Assembly: GCA_007922305.1 (NCBI GenBank)
Contig: ML677373.1
Span: 14,872,709-14,936,708, forward strand
Direction of reading: 5' to 3'
Source of the DNA: Dermatemys mawii
Lineage: Eukaryota; Chordata; Testudines; Dermatemydidae
DNA length: 64,000 nucleotides
In this document: piece after piece, positions 23,201 through 38,200 of the stretch
Layout: the number at the start of each line of letters is the position of its first letter
How positions within the stretch are numbered: position 1 is the stretch's first letter
Position numbers and translations under genes: made by a program
The notes under the pieces: generated by a model
Seen by the model: the letters and a program-made list of their open reading frames with translations, nothing else
Told to the model about the DNA's origin: nothing
The model's database searches: none

Positions 23201-26200
23201 CAATGCATCCAGCTCTAAGAGGGGGAACACGTTAGCTGTCTTTATGTGCAATAGAACAATTAAGAACAAGAAAGAAAGAATCTAATGAATCAATTCACAT
23301 TGCAGTTCAAGCAGGAAAAATTGCATTGTTTATTAAAGACTTGAATTGTGAACCAAACAGAAGTAATATGCAAATAGCATAATATTTATGTTCCCTTATT
23401 GAAAATTTGTGTATGTTACCTTACATATAAGGACCCTTTTTGTATGCATGTGAACGCAGCTATGTAGGCAAGTCTATATTTTGCTCTGGTTTAAAATAAT
23501 CACTGCCCTATTCAAGCATTTGAAAACCTTAACTTCTCATGTAATTAACAAAACTAGATTTCCCTCATTTTTTGAGGGAGAGAACATTTTATATATTGTT
23601 TTCAGATTTTATGTAGCGAATTCAGTTAATGGAAGTTGGAGTAGAAAAGATCCGTTAAACAGCAAAGGAAGAGTCTGGCTGCTGTATCTGAATGAGATGA
23701 TGAGATTGATGGGGAGGCTATTTTAATGTCTCCCTATTACTGTGGGAAAAATTGCTGAAAAATAAACTTGGCAGTATGGTATACAGGTTATTAAGAAAGA
23801 ATGGTCACATGAAAATTCTCTTTTCTTTTAGATTTCAGCAAACTATGGGAGGAGTGCCTTTCTGGGCTCAGAAAGACAAGAAGAAAGCCAGAAAAAGTGC
23901 AAGTGATGGTAACTATATTTAAATACATTAAGAAAGTATTTAGTTCTTCCAACATGTTCCCTTATTTTGAGTGACCTCTTAGGTTCATTCGTTGCCTGGC
24001 ATTTTTCCTATTCTAATTAGAAAACTGGATACCTGCTGTTTTGTGCTCTTTCTGTGCTTTTGCGTATGCGGAGAATACATGTATATGTGGATGCAGGAAC
24101 AAATTGTACATTCAATAAGCAGTTTTAAATCTGTTTTAATTAGATGACAGCGATGAAGATAATGAGCTGCTCCGCAAGACAGGCAATTTTGTGTCTGCAT
24201 CAGAGACTTTACCAAGAGGCATTTTACAGGTAAAAACTACCCTCTAACTTCCTTCAAAATGTGTGAGTATAGTAACTGTTGATCTGTATATACTTATTTT
24301 ATAACACGAGAAGTGCTGTTCTGCTGCTTGAGCAGCACTGTTTTGCCAGAGGTTCTGTGGATGGCTTACTGCAGGATTTCCCAAACTCTTGAAAGCTGAA
24401 ATTCTCTCACTCCCCTCTTGTCAAGAATATGAAGCCAGTTAGTCAGGGTTGTAAGTCTGTCATGTGCTGTTCAAGACCTACTCATCTCAATTCTTATGTC
24501 TTTACCCCCTGGCTAATCCTCAATACTCTTCTCTTCCCTCCCACTATCCTGGGAAACACTGGTATAGGCCTTCATAATATTTCCTCTCCTTTCTTACATG
24601 CTTTGAGCAGTGGAGTACCCCAAAGTCAACATTAATTATTACTGGCCTCTGACTCTTTTACATATTGAAATAAATGAGGCAGTCCACACCTCAGATGTTT
24701 CAGGGCCTCTGCAAGCTCTTCAGTCAGTACTCGTTTCACGCTTTGTAGGTTTTCTTTGTAATTATAATAACTAGAAACTTTATATTTTAATTGAAAGTGA
24801 GCCTCTGCAGAACAATTCAGTGAGATTCCTTTACCCTGCATCTGGTCCTCTGAACCCTCTATATGGTCCCCTCCGTGCTGGGAAACACCCTCTGACTGAA
24901 GCAAGTAGTCTGCTTCAGGTTATTATATTGTTCCAGATTAGCAGACTGCCAATTTTTAAATTGTAGAAATTGGGTAAACTATTTCCTGATTTATTTTTTT
25001 TAAATAAAGTGTGATGTGTTTTGCTGTTGTATTAGTATAAGAACTTATCTCTACCACTGCGGCTATTATTCACTGTTGTTGCTGTGCTACATTTTAAGTT
25101 TGACATTCCTTTGTAGTTTTCAAAAATTGAGGTGGAGGAAAAGCAAAAATAGACTTAAAATGGACAGTCAGCTGAAACCTTATTTACAGTTACTCCATAG
25201 TGTGCTATGGATGGCACTCTTTAATGCACAGAAATATGAAAGCTAACTTCAGAATACCTTTATTCTAAAGTGTGAACTAGGTGATATTCTACAGTTAACC
25301 TTGTAAACATTCTGTATAATTCAGCGTCCCTCCTGCATGTGCTCTACAAAATCAATGAAACTAAAATCTCTTTAAGCCCTGTTTCCATGAGTGGGGTAGG
25401 GGCAGGACATACAGTTGGACAGGGAGCTAATGCCTGCATTTAAACCACATTGGTTTGGTCTTTTTCTAGATGAAAAATTGCTTGGAAGCTAATAATGAAC
25501 GCCCTTCTGATGCTAAACTGAGAACAGTGCAGTTCCATCCTTCTGCACAAGTAATTATGACTGCTGGGCTAGATAAATCTATATCACTGTTTCAGGTGAG
25601 CAGCTTGTGTTGAAATGAACAATGAGGTTGTGGATCACTTTTAATGTGCTTCTGAAGTGTTGGCTGTATAAAATACTTTATTTTTGGCATAATAAAGCTT
25701 TAAGTAGGATTGTTGCTGGGATCACCTCCATGTGTCACCATAGGAATTATGGTTGACTGAGTTGCTTGGCTGGAGTTGGGGTGGGATATTCTTAATTGAG
25801 GGCCTCTATCTGGAAACTGTTCTCACCTGTGATCTGTTGTACTTTGGCAGTGTGTGAAATTTGTGTTCATCAGCCTGCTTAATCTGAAGGTTTCTTTTGT
25901 GTTGAATGGAGTGATCTATTTTTTTCAGTTGGTATTGACTACACACACTTGATTCTTCTACTTGCATACAGGAACATATCTGAAAGGCACATTACAAATG
26001 AATGTATAAAGAACAAAACCAACTTCTTTCTGTTTTTTGTTTTTCCATGAAGGTGGATGGTAAAACTAATCCAAAGATACAGAGCATACATCTGGAAAGC
26101 TTTCCAGTATATAAGGCTCAATTCAGTGCTGATGGAGAACAAGTTATAGCTACTGGTACACGCAGTAAACTGTTCTATGTGTATGACATGATGAGTGGAA

Positions 26201-29200
26201 ATATCATTCCTATAAACCAAATAAGAGGTGAGGTTTTATTGTGATGTTCAATGCCTTTTAAGGTCTACAATTATAAACCTTCTGAAAGAAAAAGTAAAAT
26301 GCTTAATGGTACCAATCCAGATTTAGTATAGATCTCAGTCACTTTTGAATGTAGTAAGTATATACATTTGTTGCAATACTTCTAAAAATCTTGTTGACAC
26401 TCTAATATGTCAATATTCTAAAGAAGCTGTCTGCCAAAGTTTTATTTTTAAGCCTGAACTCCTTTAGAGAATATTCTGTTAAAATAACTTGAACACAAAT
26501 CCCTCTAGAATCTAAACTCTTACAAGGTTATCTATCAGCTGTGTCATGCTTAGGCCAGATGCAATATGAAACTTGTCAAAATATTTGAAGCTTATCAGCC
26601 AGCCAGATGATGATGATGATGTTGTTGTTGTTGTTGTTATATGGATAAGCTGTCTTTTCAATTAGGAAAAGTGTTAAACTAGTGTCTTTATGAGATACAA
26701 GCTTTTCACAGTGAATCTGTATCTTTTTCCTTCTAGTAATGTGAGTTAAGCTTGTGTTGAAATTTCTGGATCCGTCATCAAGGAGAAACTTTCACAATTA
26801 TATTTAACAAATGTCTTGAAGTGTGTATGTTATGTACGTTGCATTACATCTATTTTATAGCATGAACTGTGGCATACCACATAAATATTAGTGGTTTGAG
26901 TGGTTCCACACCAGTCTATTGTACTCTGGTTTTTATTCTAGCGAAGTTGTAATCCACATTACCTCATGTTAAATTCTGCACTCAGGTGGTGAGGAAAGCA
27001 TGTTCATTGGGGACAATTAGCTGTCCACTGCTTGATACAGCAAGGACTGAACAGTCACAATAACTGTCTATTTTTCCTTTTTTTTCCCCCCTTCCCCCAA
27101 ATCAAAGATATGAGATGCAAAGTGGTAAACTCATTGGTGTAAATTAACGTTCTGAAAGTTTTTTATTTTTTTCTTTGAGGAATGCAAGAGAAATTTATCA
27201 GAAAGTTTGAAGTATCTCCAGATGGATCATTCCTGCTGCTTACTGGGATCTCAGGTTATCTTCATTTGTTGACAATGAAGGTAGCTGTCTTGCTTGTCAT
27301 TAATAGGGGCTCTCAATCCCTAGGGTATGCTGTCATGGAATCAAGGAGTTGTGATTACCGAGGTCATATTGCGAAGTGGGCACAGTGGAGGGAGCAAGGA
27401 GTTGTCCACTACAGAAAAGACTGAGAATAGCTAGTCTAAAACATCTCTAGCTTTTTGGAAACCATTAACTCTTGCATCTGCTTAATTTGAAAATTCTTCG
27501 TGTACTTTAAATGAAGGGGCTTTACTACGACATACACTAAATAAGGTGTACCATTTTTATGATGAAATAACCCTTTTTTAAAAAAAAAAAAAAAAGGGGG
27601 GGGGTGTACATGGCAGAGGTTGTTTTTTGTTTTTGTTCTTCCTTAAAACACTTTTGTTCATGGTTGGTAATGGAACTAGATAACTCATGACACTGGTGAT
27701 GGATATGAAAATTTTCAGCTCTGTTTGAAGTCCCATCTATCTGGTAGTGATAGACTGTCTTGCATTTTCTTAGTGCAAAGCAGTATTCACACCAAAAATT
27801 ACTACCCCAATGGCCCTAATTAGCACCTCTTGGCAGTGGGAACAAGTTTTGGAAGAGACAGCAGCAGAGAAAATTTGTCTTGAATTTATCTAAAAGCATT
27901 TAAAGTTACCCGTTTCAGGAGGGAATATTTTTCTAATGGAATTGGAAGCTACCTTTTAAAATCAACTTACTTATAATCCATAAAATGCAATAGACCCCCG
28001 TCATACTTTCCAGTTGAATACTTATGAACAGTTCTGTTGTATTTGTATAATTGTGTGTAGTGCATTACAATGGGAATCAGTTAAGGTCCTGAATATCATT
28101 CGTATATTGCCTGTGAGGAAAATATTTATAGAGAGAAATTTGCCTCAAATCTGGAATCATTGGTTAGATGCAATAGCACAAAATAAACTACTCTTATTCC
28201 CTCTGGCCCTGATCTGCAACTGTGTCTGTGCAGAGAGAGATCCTTGTGCCTGGGAAGAGCAAGAGCAGGATTGGAGCCTCGGTTTGTAAAAACCGAAGTC
28301 CTGCTAGATGTGGTGAAAATCAGATATTCCGTATTCTGATAATCAAATATTAGGGTACATGGGTGGGAATTCAGGTAATAGGGATGTATTTGACTTCCAC
28401 AAGTGACAAAGATCTGATTTCTCTTGGTCTTCTGAATAATTGTTACTCTTTGTTCTCCTAGACAAAAGAGCTGATTGGCAGTATGAAAATAAATGGAAAG
28501 GCTGTTGCATCAGCATTCTCTCCAGATAGCAGCAAAATTTACACAAATTCTAGTAAGTCATTTGTGTTTTCTTAAAGAATGTTAATTTCAGATTCAATCA
28601 CTCTGAAAACTTAAGTTTATGAATTTTATTTGTAGTTGATTAGGCTGTTAAAGAATGGCATTTGGAAATGATACCCTTAAGCTTCAGACTCCATGTACCT
28701 CCCCAAATGTGTGTATAAACCCTAATTTATTTTTGGGCATATACTGTCATCTGCCACTAATGTCCAAACAAGATTAAGGGATTGTTGAATACAAGGTAAA
28801 ATTGTTTTGATGGTGAGCAGAATAGAAGGAAAAACAAGAATTATGTCCAAAATGCTTGACAGTCATGTACTGCTTATAGTTTAATGAAACTAGATTTTTC
28901 GTATCCTGGTGAAGTTGCTTTTAAAAAGAATTATAGGTGAATGCTTGCATCATACTCAGTATTAAATGGGAATACCTTACTTGCCTGAATTGACACTTGT
29001 TAATACAATTATGACCACTATGAAAATTCTTTGCTATTCCTACTGTGGAATTTATGGCACATAAGAAGGAGAGAGAGAGAGAGACTACTGGAATTTACAA
29101 TATTCAACGTTTTCAATGTTTACCCTTTTTGAAAACCTATTACAAGAAGATGGTATATTCAGCACTCTCCTCTCCTGCTTTGAATCAAATAACTGCTCAT

Positions 29201-32200
29201 TTTTTCTGGTGAGGATTTATATCTTCCCTCTTGACTTAACTGCTGTCTGATGTTATGGTGCTATTGGCTGTGTGGATTAGAACACGAAACTAAGTGCCCT
29301 GTACACTACATATGGAAGACTGCATTCTGGTCAAAACACTGACATTCCAATCAATTGTGAATAAACTGAGAAGCTGAAAGCAAGATGGCACTAATAAGCA
29401 AAAATTTTAGTATCAATTAGAAGAAAACAATGAATGTTAACTTACACATCCTAGCTGTACCAGAGAATTCTGAGCAAAGTGTAATAAGAGTCTTTCTGTG
29501 CTGGTACAACATGTTGGAGAAGCATCTGAATATCGTTGCTTTTTGTACTCTTATCCCTTCAAGATGGTCTTGCCTTTCCCTCAGAAGGAGGATTTCTGTT
29601 AGACTTAAAAGCTTATTCAGGCCATTGATGGTGGAATGTGGCAGGGTCTTTGCTGTGTTTTGACCATATGTTATATAACACTTCAGTGGAGAAGACACAC
29701 TTGCATGGCTTAATGTTTTGGGGACTTGCATTTAAAACAATACTTTAATATTTGGTGAATACAACTCAGACCAAATGGGAATGATAGTGCCCTGTAATTC
29801 TGGCCAGATATGTTTCTAGTGGTATCTACATAGAACCATGCCTTTATATTTTTTGTAAAAAAAAAAAAAAAAAAAAAAAGTGTCAATAACAGTGAATTGC
29901 CATATTAAACTAAGTTAGTTTTACTTGTTAACTCCTTTATCTTTAACCCAAGAATGTACAAACAATTGATTTGCAAGTATGAAATTTGAAAGTCAGCCTC
30001 AGTTGGTTTTTTTCCCAAGTGTGTGTGTGGTTTGTTTTTTTCCCCTCAAGGCTTTTCCTACAATTCTGACAAACTTAAAGACCATAGATTTTTCTAGACA
30101 CGCATGGGGCAAATTTCTCTAAAGTAGATCTTAAAAGTAAATTTTAATTGTACCCAATTTTTTCATAGTTCTTTAATTGCTACTAAGTTTTATACAGTAG
30201 AATTCATTAACAGTTACTTTTCCTTTCTCATAATTAGATGAGGGTGAAGTTTTCATTTGGGATGTGAAAAGTAGGTGCTGTCTAAACAGGTTCACTGATG
30301 AAGGCTGTTTGCATGGAACATGTCTTGCTGTATCAAAAAATGGCCAGTATGTGGCATGTGGGTAAGTGATAATAAGCAAAGCATTTTAGTTTTTCAATGT
30401 CCTATTTTTTTCCCCTCAGTCATTTTGGTGCTCTTGGGTAAGCTGTTAACAATGTGGTAATTAAAGGAATAGGAGGTAAGATTAGATTAGACTATGTCTA
30501 CACTGCAGATGCCACTGTAAGCTGGAGGGAGAGAGCTCTCCCGCTGGCATAATTAAACAAGCCCTAACGAGCAGCGGTAACTATGTCAGCAGGAGAGCAC
30601 ATCTTGCTCACAACACACAGTCAATATTAATGCTTTTGTCAGTCAGGGTTTTTGGGGTGTGTTTTTTTTTTTTTTTTCACAGCCCTGACCAACAAAAGTT
30701 TTACTGACAAAAGGGCCAGTGTAGACATAACCTGAGTTTGAGGTGGAGAGCTGCATGGATTTAGTACTTTCTCATGAACAAGTAACCATTCTGTTCCATA
30801 GGTATCCATAGTAATTGTGACAAAGCTCCAAGTTTGTACTTGTGGGTCCTGTGCTTCCTGGCAGATTTAGGGGCCTCAGAAACTCATCTAGGCCCCAGAG
30901 TGACCTCCCTTTCTCAGTATAATTGGCAAGAGTCCCCTGCCTAGTGAGTTACCTTCATCACAGGCGAGTATGGAAGATGGAAAAAGTCGGGGAGCCCAGG
31001 CCTGCCCTCTACTTCGGGGTCCAGCCCAGGGACCCTAATAATATCAGCTAAGATGGCTGACCTTTCATCCACAGAACACAATACAATTCCCTGGGCTACT
31101 TCCCCACAGCAGTCTCCGCTTCTTCAAACTCCACTTCACCCTTACCTCAGGGCCTCCTTCCTTCTGTATATGTTGTCCACCACTCAGTCTCACCAACAGC
31201 ACAACTTCCACTCACAGCTCCTGACACCCACACCCACCTGACTAACTGGGAGGTTTTTATCTGGTTTCAGCCAGTCCCTGATTGGCTTCAGGTGTCCCAA
31301 TCAGGCTAGCTGTTTCTGCTCCTTTCTAGAAGGTTCTTAATTGGTCCCAGGTGTCTTGATTGGCCTTGGAATAGCCTTTGTTTGGCTAGCCAGGGAACAG
31401 GGACCTGCACATCCTGAGACTAATATACCTGCCTTCCAGCACTCTTATACCCTTCTGGATGGACTCGGTCACATAATGTAATATTACCAAATCTCTCAAT
31501 TTTCCTTCCATTCAAGTGATGTAGCTGTAGATGAATTGTGATCTGTTAACTAAGATTTTAGTATAAGGATTTTTTCTAAATGCCAGTAACATATGGCTCT
31601 TTCCTGCATATTTTTACTAGCGCAGCTGCTGTTAACGTGGTTTAACTACAGAGCTGTTAAAATGCAAACTGGATTCCTGTGACCACTTCATGTTGTTAAA
31701 TATCAGCTCAAGTTTTTTTTTCGTCCTCAATCTCTTCTCAATTCTCTCCTTTCTCAATTCCTTGTTTGGACTCTTTTTTTTAAAAAAATATAGCATGCAT
31801 TTGTAAGGAGGCACATCCATTTGAAAACTTCACTAATAAAAATTGAATATTTGCTAAGATAATACAGTTGAAAAAAGCTGATGGAAAAATGTTTTTGCAT
31901 GCTTTGTGCATTTGATGGCACTTGTGCAGTCAGTTTCACTCTTCCATAATCAGTCTACTTCTTTAAAGCATAAGATCCTTGGGTAAAATTTTAACAGGGG
32001 AGCAGAAAAAACATTATAAAATATTTTTAAAGGAATTTGAAAAAGACCTGTTTAAAGCCTGGTACATCAAATTGGAATCTTATTGAAATAATGATTTCAG
32101 AGTTTAAAAAGCTTTGTTTTGTTTTTTAAAAACCTTTCCTGTATTTTTAATCCCCAGTCCAAGAGTCTTTGTTGCTGAGAACCTAATTTTCATTGTTTTT

Positions 32201-35200
32201 TAAAGAAAATGAAAGTTTATGGATCCCTATAATTAGGTGAAAATACCCTGTATTTTGTCTGTGCATAAATTTCTAAAACTACAGATAATTCAGCTTGTCT
32301 CCTTTATATATCATTTGAAATACTGAATTTTTTTAATAGACGGGATTTGAAAATCCTTGTTCCTTACTATATCCATTTTAGGTGGAGTGCACTCTTCAGC
32401 ACAGAACTTTTATAAGTTTTTCTTGCTGCTTCTTGTAACTGATCGAAGGGTTTAATTCTAAGACCTGACAGAATGCAAAAATGGAATTCATTCTGTCTTT
32501 TTAATTGATTGAACCTTCAGACTGTTTATGGCTTTAACACTGCAGCTGTATGTAACAGACTCAGGATTAGTACTGCATTTGTTTAAACTGAACAAACATA
32601 ATGTGTGCACTTGCCAAAGTATCTGGAATAGGATATGATTCTTTACCTAAAACCCTTTTAAAACCAGTTTATACTGTAGTGGTAATTACCAACTGATATT
32701 ATTTGACCTTTAGTTTGATTCATCTTGAAAGAGAATCACTGGCTCGGTCACAAGATTATTTCAGTAAATGTAGGTTGAACAAGGTGACTTTCCATGAGGA
32801 GGAAATCCAATAGATGGGTTTCAGTAAGTGGAATATTAGTAACAGTTTTGTATTATGTATGGAACTATTATGGATCAGACCTGAATACAGTATGAACAGA
32901 AAGGGACCATTAGAATTTCAGGGTTCAAAAAAGAACTAGACAAGTTCATGGAGGATAGGTTCATCAATGGCTATTAGCCAGGATGGGCAGGGTTGGTGTC
33001 CCTAGCCTCTCTTTGCCAGAAGCTGGGAATGAGCGACAGGGGATGAATCACTTGGTGATCACCTGTTCTGTTCACTCCCTCTGGTTTACGTGGCATTGGC
33101 CGCTTTTGGAAAACAGGATACTGAGCTAGTGGACTTTTGGTCTGACCCAGTATGGCTATTTTTATTTAAGGGCACATTTTACTTCTCCAGATGTGATCTA
33201 AACCTGAACATACATCCTTTAAATGAGTAACTAGAAAATAATTTTTAATATTTGTCAGTTGTATGTGTGATGGGTTGAGTCAGAGACCCCATTGAGACTG
33301 CCACCTGAAATGCTGAGACTACCTCTGAGCCTATTTTCCCTGCCAGCTTGGGACTTCGTTACTCTGTCTTTTTGAGCCAGACACATTAGCCTGCTGCAAA
33401 CACAGACCCAGGTCTGAACCACGTCCACCAAAAGCTGTAGGCTTCACTGAAAACCACTTGAGAAGTGCTGCTGTCTCCAGCACCCAGATACCCAGTTCCC
33501 CAATGGGGGGGTCCAAACTCCAAATAAATCCATTTTACTCTTATACAGAATACACTCATAAATTGTTTACTCTTTATAAAAACTCTAATAGAGAGACGTG
33601 CACAGCTGTTTGCTCCTTCAAGTATTAATTACTTTGGATTAATTAATAAGTAAAAAGTGATTTTATTAAATATAAAAAGTAGGATTTAAGTGATTCCAAG
33701 CAATAACAGACAGAACCGAGTAAATTACCAAGCAAAATAAAACAAAAATGTGCAAGTCTAAACCTAATACACTAGGAAACTAAATGCAGGTAAATCTCAC
33801 CATCAGGTATGTTCCAATAAGCTTCTTTCCCAGACTAGACTCCTTCCTAGTCTGGGTCCAGCAATCACTCTCATGCCAGTAGTTGTTATGCTTTGTTCCA
33901 GTTTCTTTCAGCCTCCCCAACCTCAGAGATGCCTTATCTTTCGAGCCAGCTGAAAACAAAATGGAGGGGTTTCCAGGGCCTTTTATAGTCTCGTGGGCAG
34001 AAACCCCTTCGTTCTTCTGTGCAAAATCACAGCAACAAGATGGAGTCTGTAGCCCAGCTGGGCAAGTCCACACGTCTATGGATGATTCAGCTTTTTGCCC
34101 TCTGATGCCATTGTTTGTGTTAGTTTGAACATTCCTAGAAAAGCTTAGATGTCGATTGGTGTCTCCCAAAGTCCATAGTCAGTTAAATGTTTCCTGTTTG
34201 GGCACTCACTGAGAATAGTCCTTTCTCAAGAAGCTGACAAAATGCTTCACTGAGGCTACTTAGAATCAAACAAGTACATAACCAGTATTCATAGCTTCAA
34301 ATACAAAAATGATACACACATACAGCGTAACTAGCAAACTACAACCTTTCCATAGACATCCCACTTGACTGCCTCTGTACAAGACCTGTTGCAACCAGAG
34401 GATCCTGTTTGCGACAATGATCTATACGGTCACAGTTCAATAATGTCACACCCTCCTCCTGAACTTACTGGAGGTAGAACATGTAAAATCCCTGTTTCTC
34501 TGGTCACACACCCTCCCAGTTCCTGTCAATAACACCGCAGTGTGACACATCTTTGGTAGGCTACTCCAGATGAGACTTTCTAAACAGAATGAGTGTCTAG
34601 AATTGTGAAATGTAAAGTGAGTAACCATTTGGAAACTAGTAGTTAAGAATGTTCAGTTATTGTGTATAGCTTATAGCCTTGAATTCAGAATACATCAACT
34701 TTACTGCTATTACTTTGTGTAATACCTTTTATAAAAAGGTTAAGTAATGTGTGCAGTCTCTTTCAGAGTTAACCAGGCCAGAAGGGGCTATTATTATCCT
34801 GTAGTCTGACCTCAGAACTTGGAATTGAACTAAGGACCTCAAGAGCTTGAACAAAGGACCGAGGCTCACATTTGAGAGTTAATGCTTTGTTTAGCTATTA
34901 CTGTGAATGTTAATAAATATTCAGTTAGGAAAAACAAGGTTTAGGTTCGTTTGAATGGTATAAGTAGATATGAAACTGTTTCTGATATAATTTAAAATTA
35001 TGTCACAAATTGAGAAAATGTTTCTTTTCCACATGGTCTTTTTGAATTAAACTATCAATTATTTTTCCCTCTCTTTAGCTCTTGTTCGGGAGTTGTGAAT
35101 GTATATGCCCATGATGTTTGCCTCAGAGAAACAAATCCTAAACCACTTAAAGCCATAATGAACTTGGTTACAGCTGCTACATCTTTGACCTTCAATCCCA

Positions 35201-38200
35201 CCACAGAAATTTTGGCAGTGGCCTCCAATGCAGCAGATGATGCAGTCAGGCTGGTAAGTTAAGCCTTTATTCCTTTCTGTAAAGGTTTGCTGTGATGAAA
35301 ATACCCAGATTGAACAGGATAATGGCACAGGGAAGTGATTTTTATTGTTAACAGTGGTATAAGCCTGTGCCAGCCTTATTCTGCTATCTGATACTGGGCC
35401 TATGGAACAAACACCCTAAACTTTTCATTTTTCTTTGTACAGTTGTAGTGCCATGGGGCCCTAACCCCAGTTTCCTTTGCACTGTGCAAATATATAACTT
35501 AAATATGGTCTCTGCCTTAAAGAGCCTTACCTAACCTTGATATCTGGTTCACTCCAGTGCCTTCAGAAAACTTTCTTTCCTCTTTGATCAGCTCTACTTG
35601 GGTGATGATTTGAACACTCAGGGTAACAATCTGCTAAGTACGTAGCAGTTATTCAGACTTTGTTGGCATTTTAATAGAGTCTTTTGTTGTAACAGTTTCT
35701 TCATTATGGATTTTCTTCTCTAGCTCTTTGAGGCTTTTGGTTCTTCCTTTGTTCTCTTTCTCTCTAGCCAGTGATGGAGCTGTCCGTTGATAAATTGGAT
35801 TAAAAATTACTTTTAAAAATAGATTTCCCACACTCAGAAAAAATAAAATAGAATTAAATTAAGCAGTATCCAGTGATTAAGTGGAAGATATAGTAACATA
35901 CCCCTGCATAGAGTCCTCATGTTTAACCCTCACCAGCTGGGAGGGTTGAACTGAATTCTTGAGAACTTAGTGCAGCTGCTGAGTGGCATGAAAATAAGGC
36001 TGGTAAAGCTCAGCTACCTTCCTTTCTCGGTGCTGCTATTGTCTGTTTTAGGCAGATAGGGTGGTACTATTGTACATGTTAACTTTAGTAGTTTGAGAGG
36101 CTATTGAAATTTGTGTAAACTCAAAATATTGAAAGATGTAGTTTGTTTTATTGGTTTTGGCTCTGCATATCAGAGATCCTCCACAGTAAATATGAGGCAA
36201 GGCTACGTGATTTGTATTCATTAGACTAGTATTGTGGTAGCAGTCAAATCACATTCATGCTTAATGGTGCTAAACCTGTGATTTCTAATGAAAAGAAACC
36301 AGATGTAGTGTCATTAGAATGCTTGACTGGAAGAAAATTAGAGGTTAGCTGACTGGTCTAAGTGTATAAAATGACTAAAAACTGCTCTGTTATCACATAA
36401 CAAAGCTATGAAAGGTAAACCTAAGATAATGACATGCACTATACTGATGAGAGAACAAGCAGTATAATTTAAATGCATGTATCTAGTGATGTTGAGGTGA
36501 AAATACTGTAGAAGTATTGGTCCATTAAATCTATGAAGAAGTGTATTGGGAATAAGTGAGCACCCAAAATCCCCTTAATCTGTTTCAAATACAGAAAGCA
36601 TTTGCTGTAGTGACAAGATGATACCTTGAATTAGTACCTGAGCTGTCAGGGTCTCCTTAGGATTAGTTCTAGACTACATATAATTTAATCCTCAAAAGAA
36701 GAAGCCTCTGAAGTCAAGACAAATTGAAAACAAATGATTCTACCAAAACAAACATATGAACTCAGATTGGGTGGGTTAAAAAGTAGGAGAAGATCTTCAG
36801 AAACAGAGGCTAATGCTTTTTTAACTGGGCTTTCTGTTTGGTACTATAGGCCTTAAAGATGGAAAGAGAGAGGAAAAATGTATTGTCTCATTTTTTTGTC
36901 TGGTTTACAAAGACTTCAGCTGAGTTAGATTCCTGAGGCTCTTTATTTTGAGGCATTCCTGAATCATGCCTGTCCTTATTTTGGTACCAGACCACTTTGC
37001 CACAGACTACATCCACGGAAAGGGCTATTTTTCTATGGTTATGCAAGTGCTGGTGGATCACCAGGGATGCTGCACAGGCGTGTTGACTAGTCAGAAAGGG
37101 TGCATGATACTTCTTTAAGAACACAGGACTATTTAGAAAGGTACAAGCAGGGACTTGCTTTCCCGACTGGCTGATTCAAGGGTGCTGGAACAATTTGTAC
37201 AGCGGAGGTGCTGAGAGCCATTGAACCAAACTGTAAACCCCTTTTTATATGTTGTCGACATCTCTTTAAGCCAGGAGGTGCACCACTACCCTTAGTTCCA
37301 GCACTTGTGGGCAGATTACCTTTGGAAATGTTGAAATGTCAGTAGTGTCCTGGGGGACCCAGTTTACCCCCATACTCATTAAGCTATACATTGGCTACCC
37401 CAACAGCACCAAGGAAAGATTCAACTTCCAGCTCAGCAGGTGCGCGATGAAGATTGAAGAGGCCCTGGTATTGGTTCACTCACAAGATTGAATCTTTGAG
37501 AAAATATCCCAATTTTTATAACTGCTTAATGTGTCCTTTGATACTTGTGGAGCAGAGGGGTAGGGTGAGAGGGGAAACTGCTGCTGGTAGCCTCCAAGTT
37601 GAGTAACAATCCTGTGTAATCTGAAGTAGATGTCTGATTAAACTCAGACATTCACTTACTGGAAGGCAGGTGGAAGGATCACTCTTTTTCTTTCTTCCTA
37701 ATCCACAGCCTTGGAATTGATGTTGGTTCTCTGTTAATCTAACCTTTCCCAAGCCTCTCAAGTCCTCATATGATTGCCTCTATTGTTGCTCATAGATTTC
37801 CCAAGATACAGCAGAATGAAATTGAGCTAATTTCTTGTTTGTTTTACTGCTGCCTCCTTGTTCCCATCAGCCGGCAGACTTGGGAGGACAATAGTATAGA
37901 ATATCACTTAACCTTCAAAATCTGATTATCTCTGTGTTTCTTTCTGAGCATACAGGCTAGAAATGGAACTTCAGTAATAAAAGCTTAGGTTCTGTACAGG
38001 CTGATGGCACTTGCTTAGTAATACTTCCCATCTTGGATTTTTTTCCAGCTCTATTGTATACTTTTTTAGTGTTACTGAGCAGTAACAGTTAATACTAATC
38101 TGGCTTTTATTTCAACAGTGCTAAGGGTTCAACATTCTAGTTAATCAGATTTTATCAAAGAAATACTTCTATATGAAACTTTCAAAGAGCTACTTTCTTA

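Noticed and set aside
26002..26244. UTP18 exon 7 starting upstream at 26002
   Set aside because: A clear AG acceptor at 26051-26052 gives the family-typical VDGKTNPKIQ start; upstream residues do not match the family.
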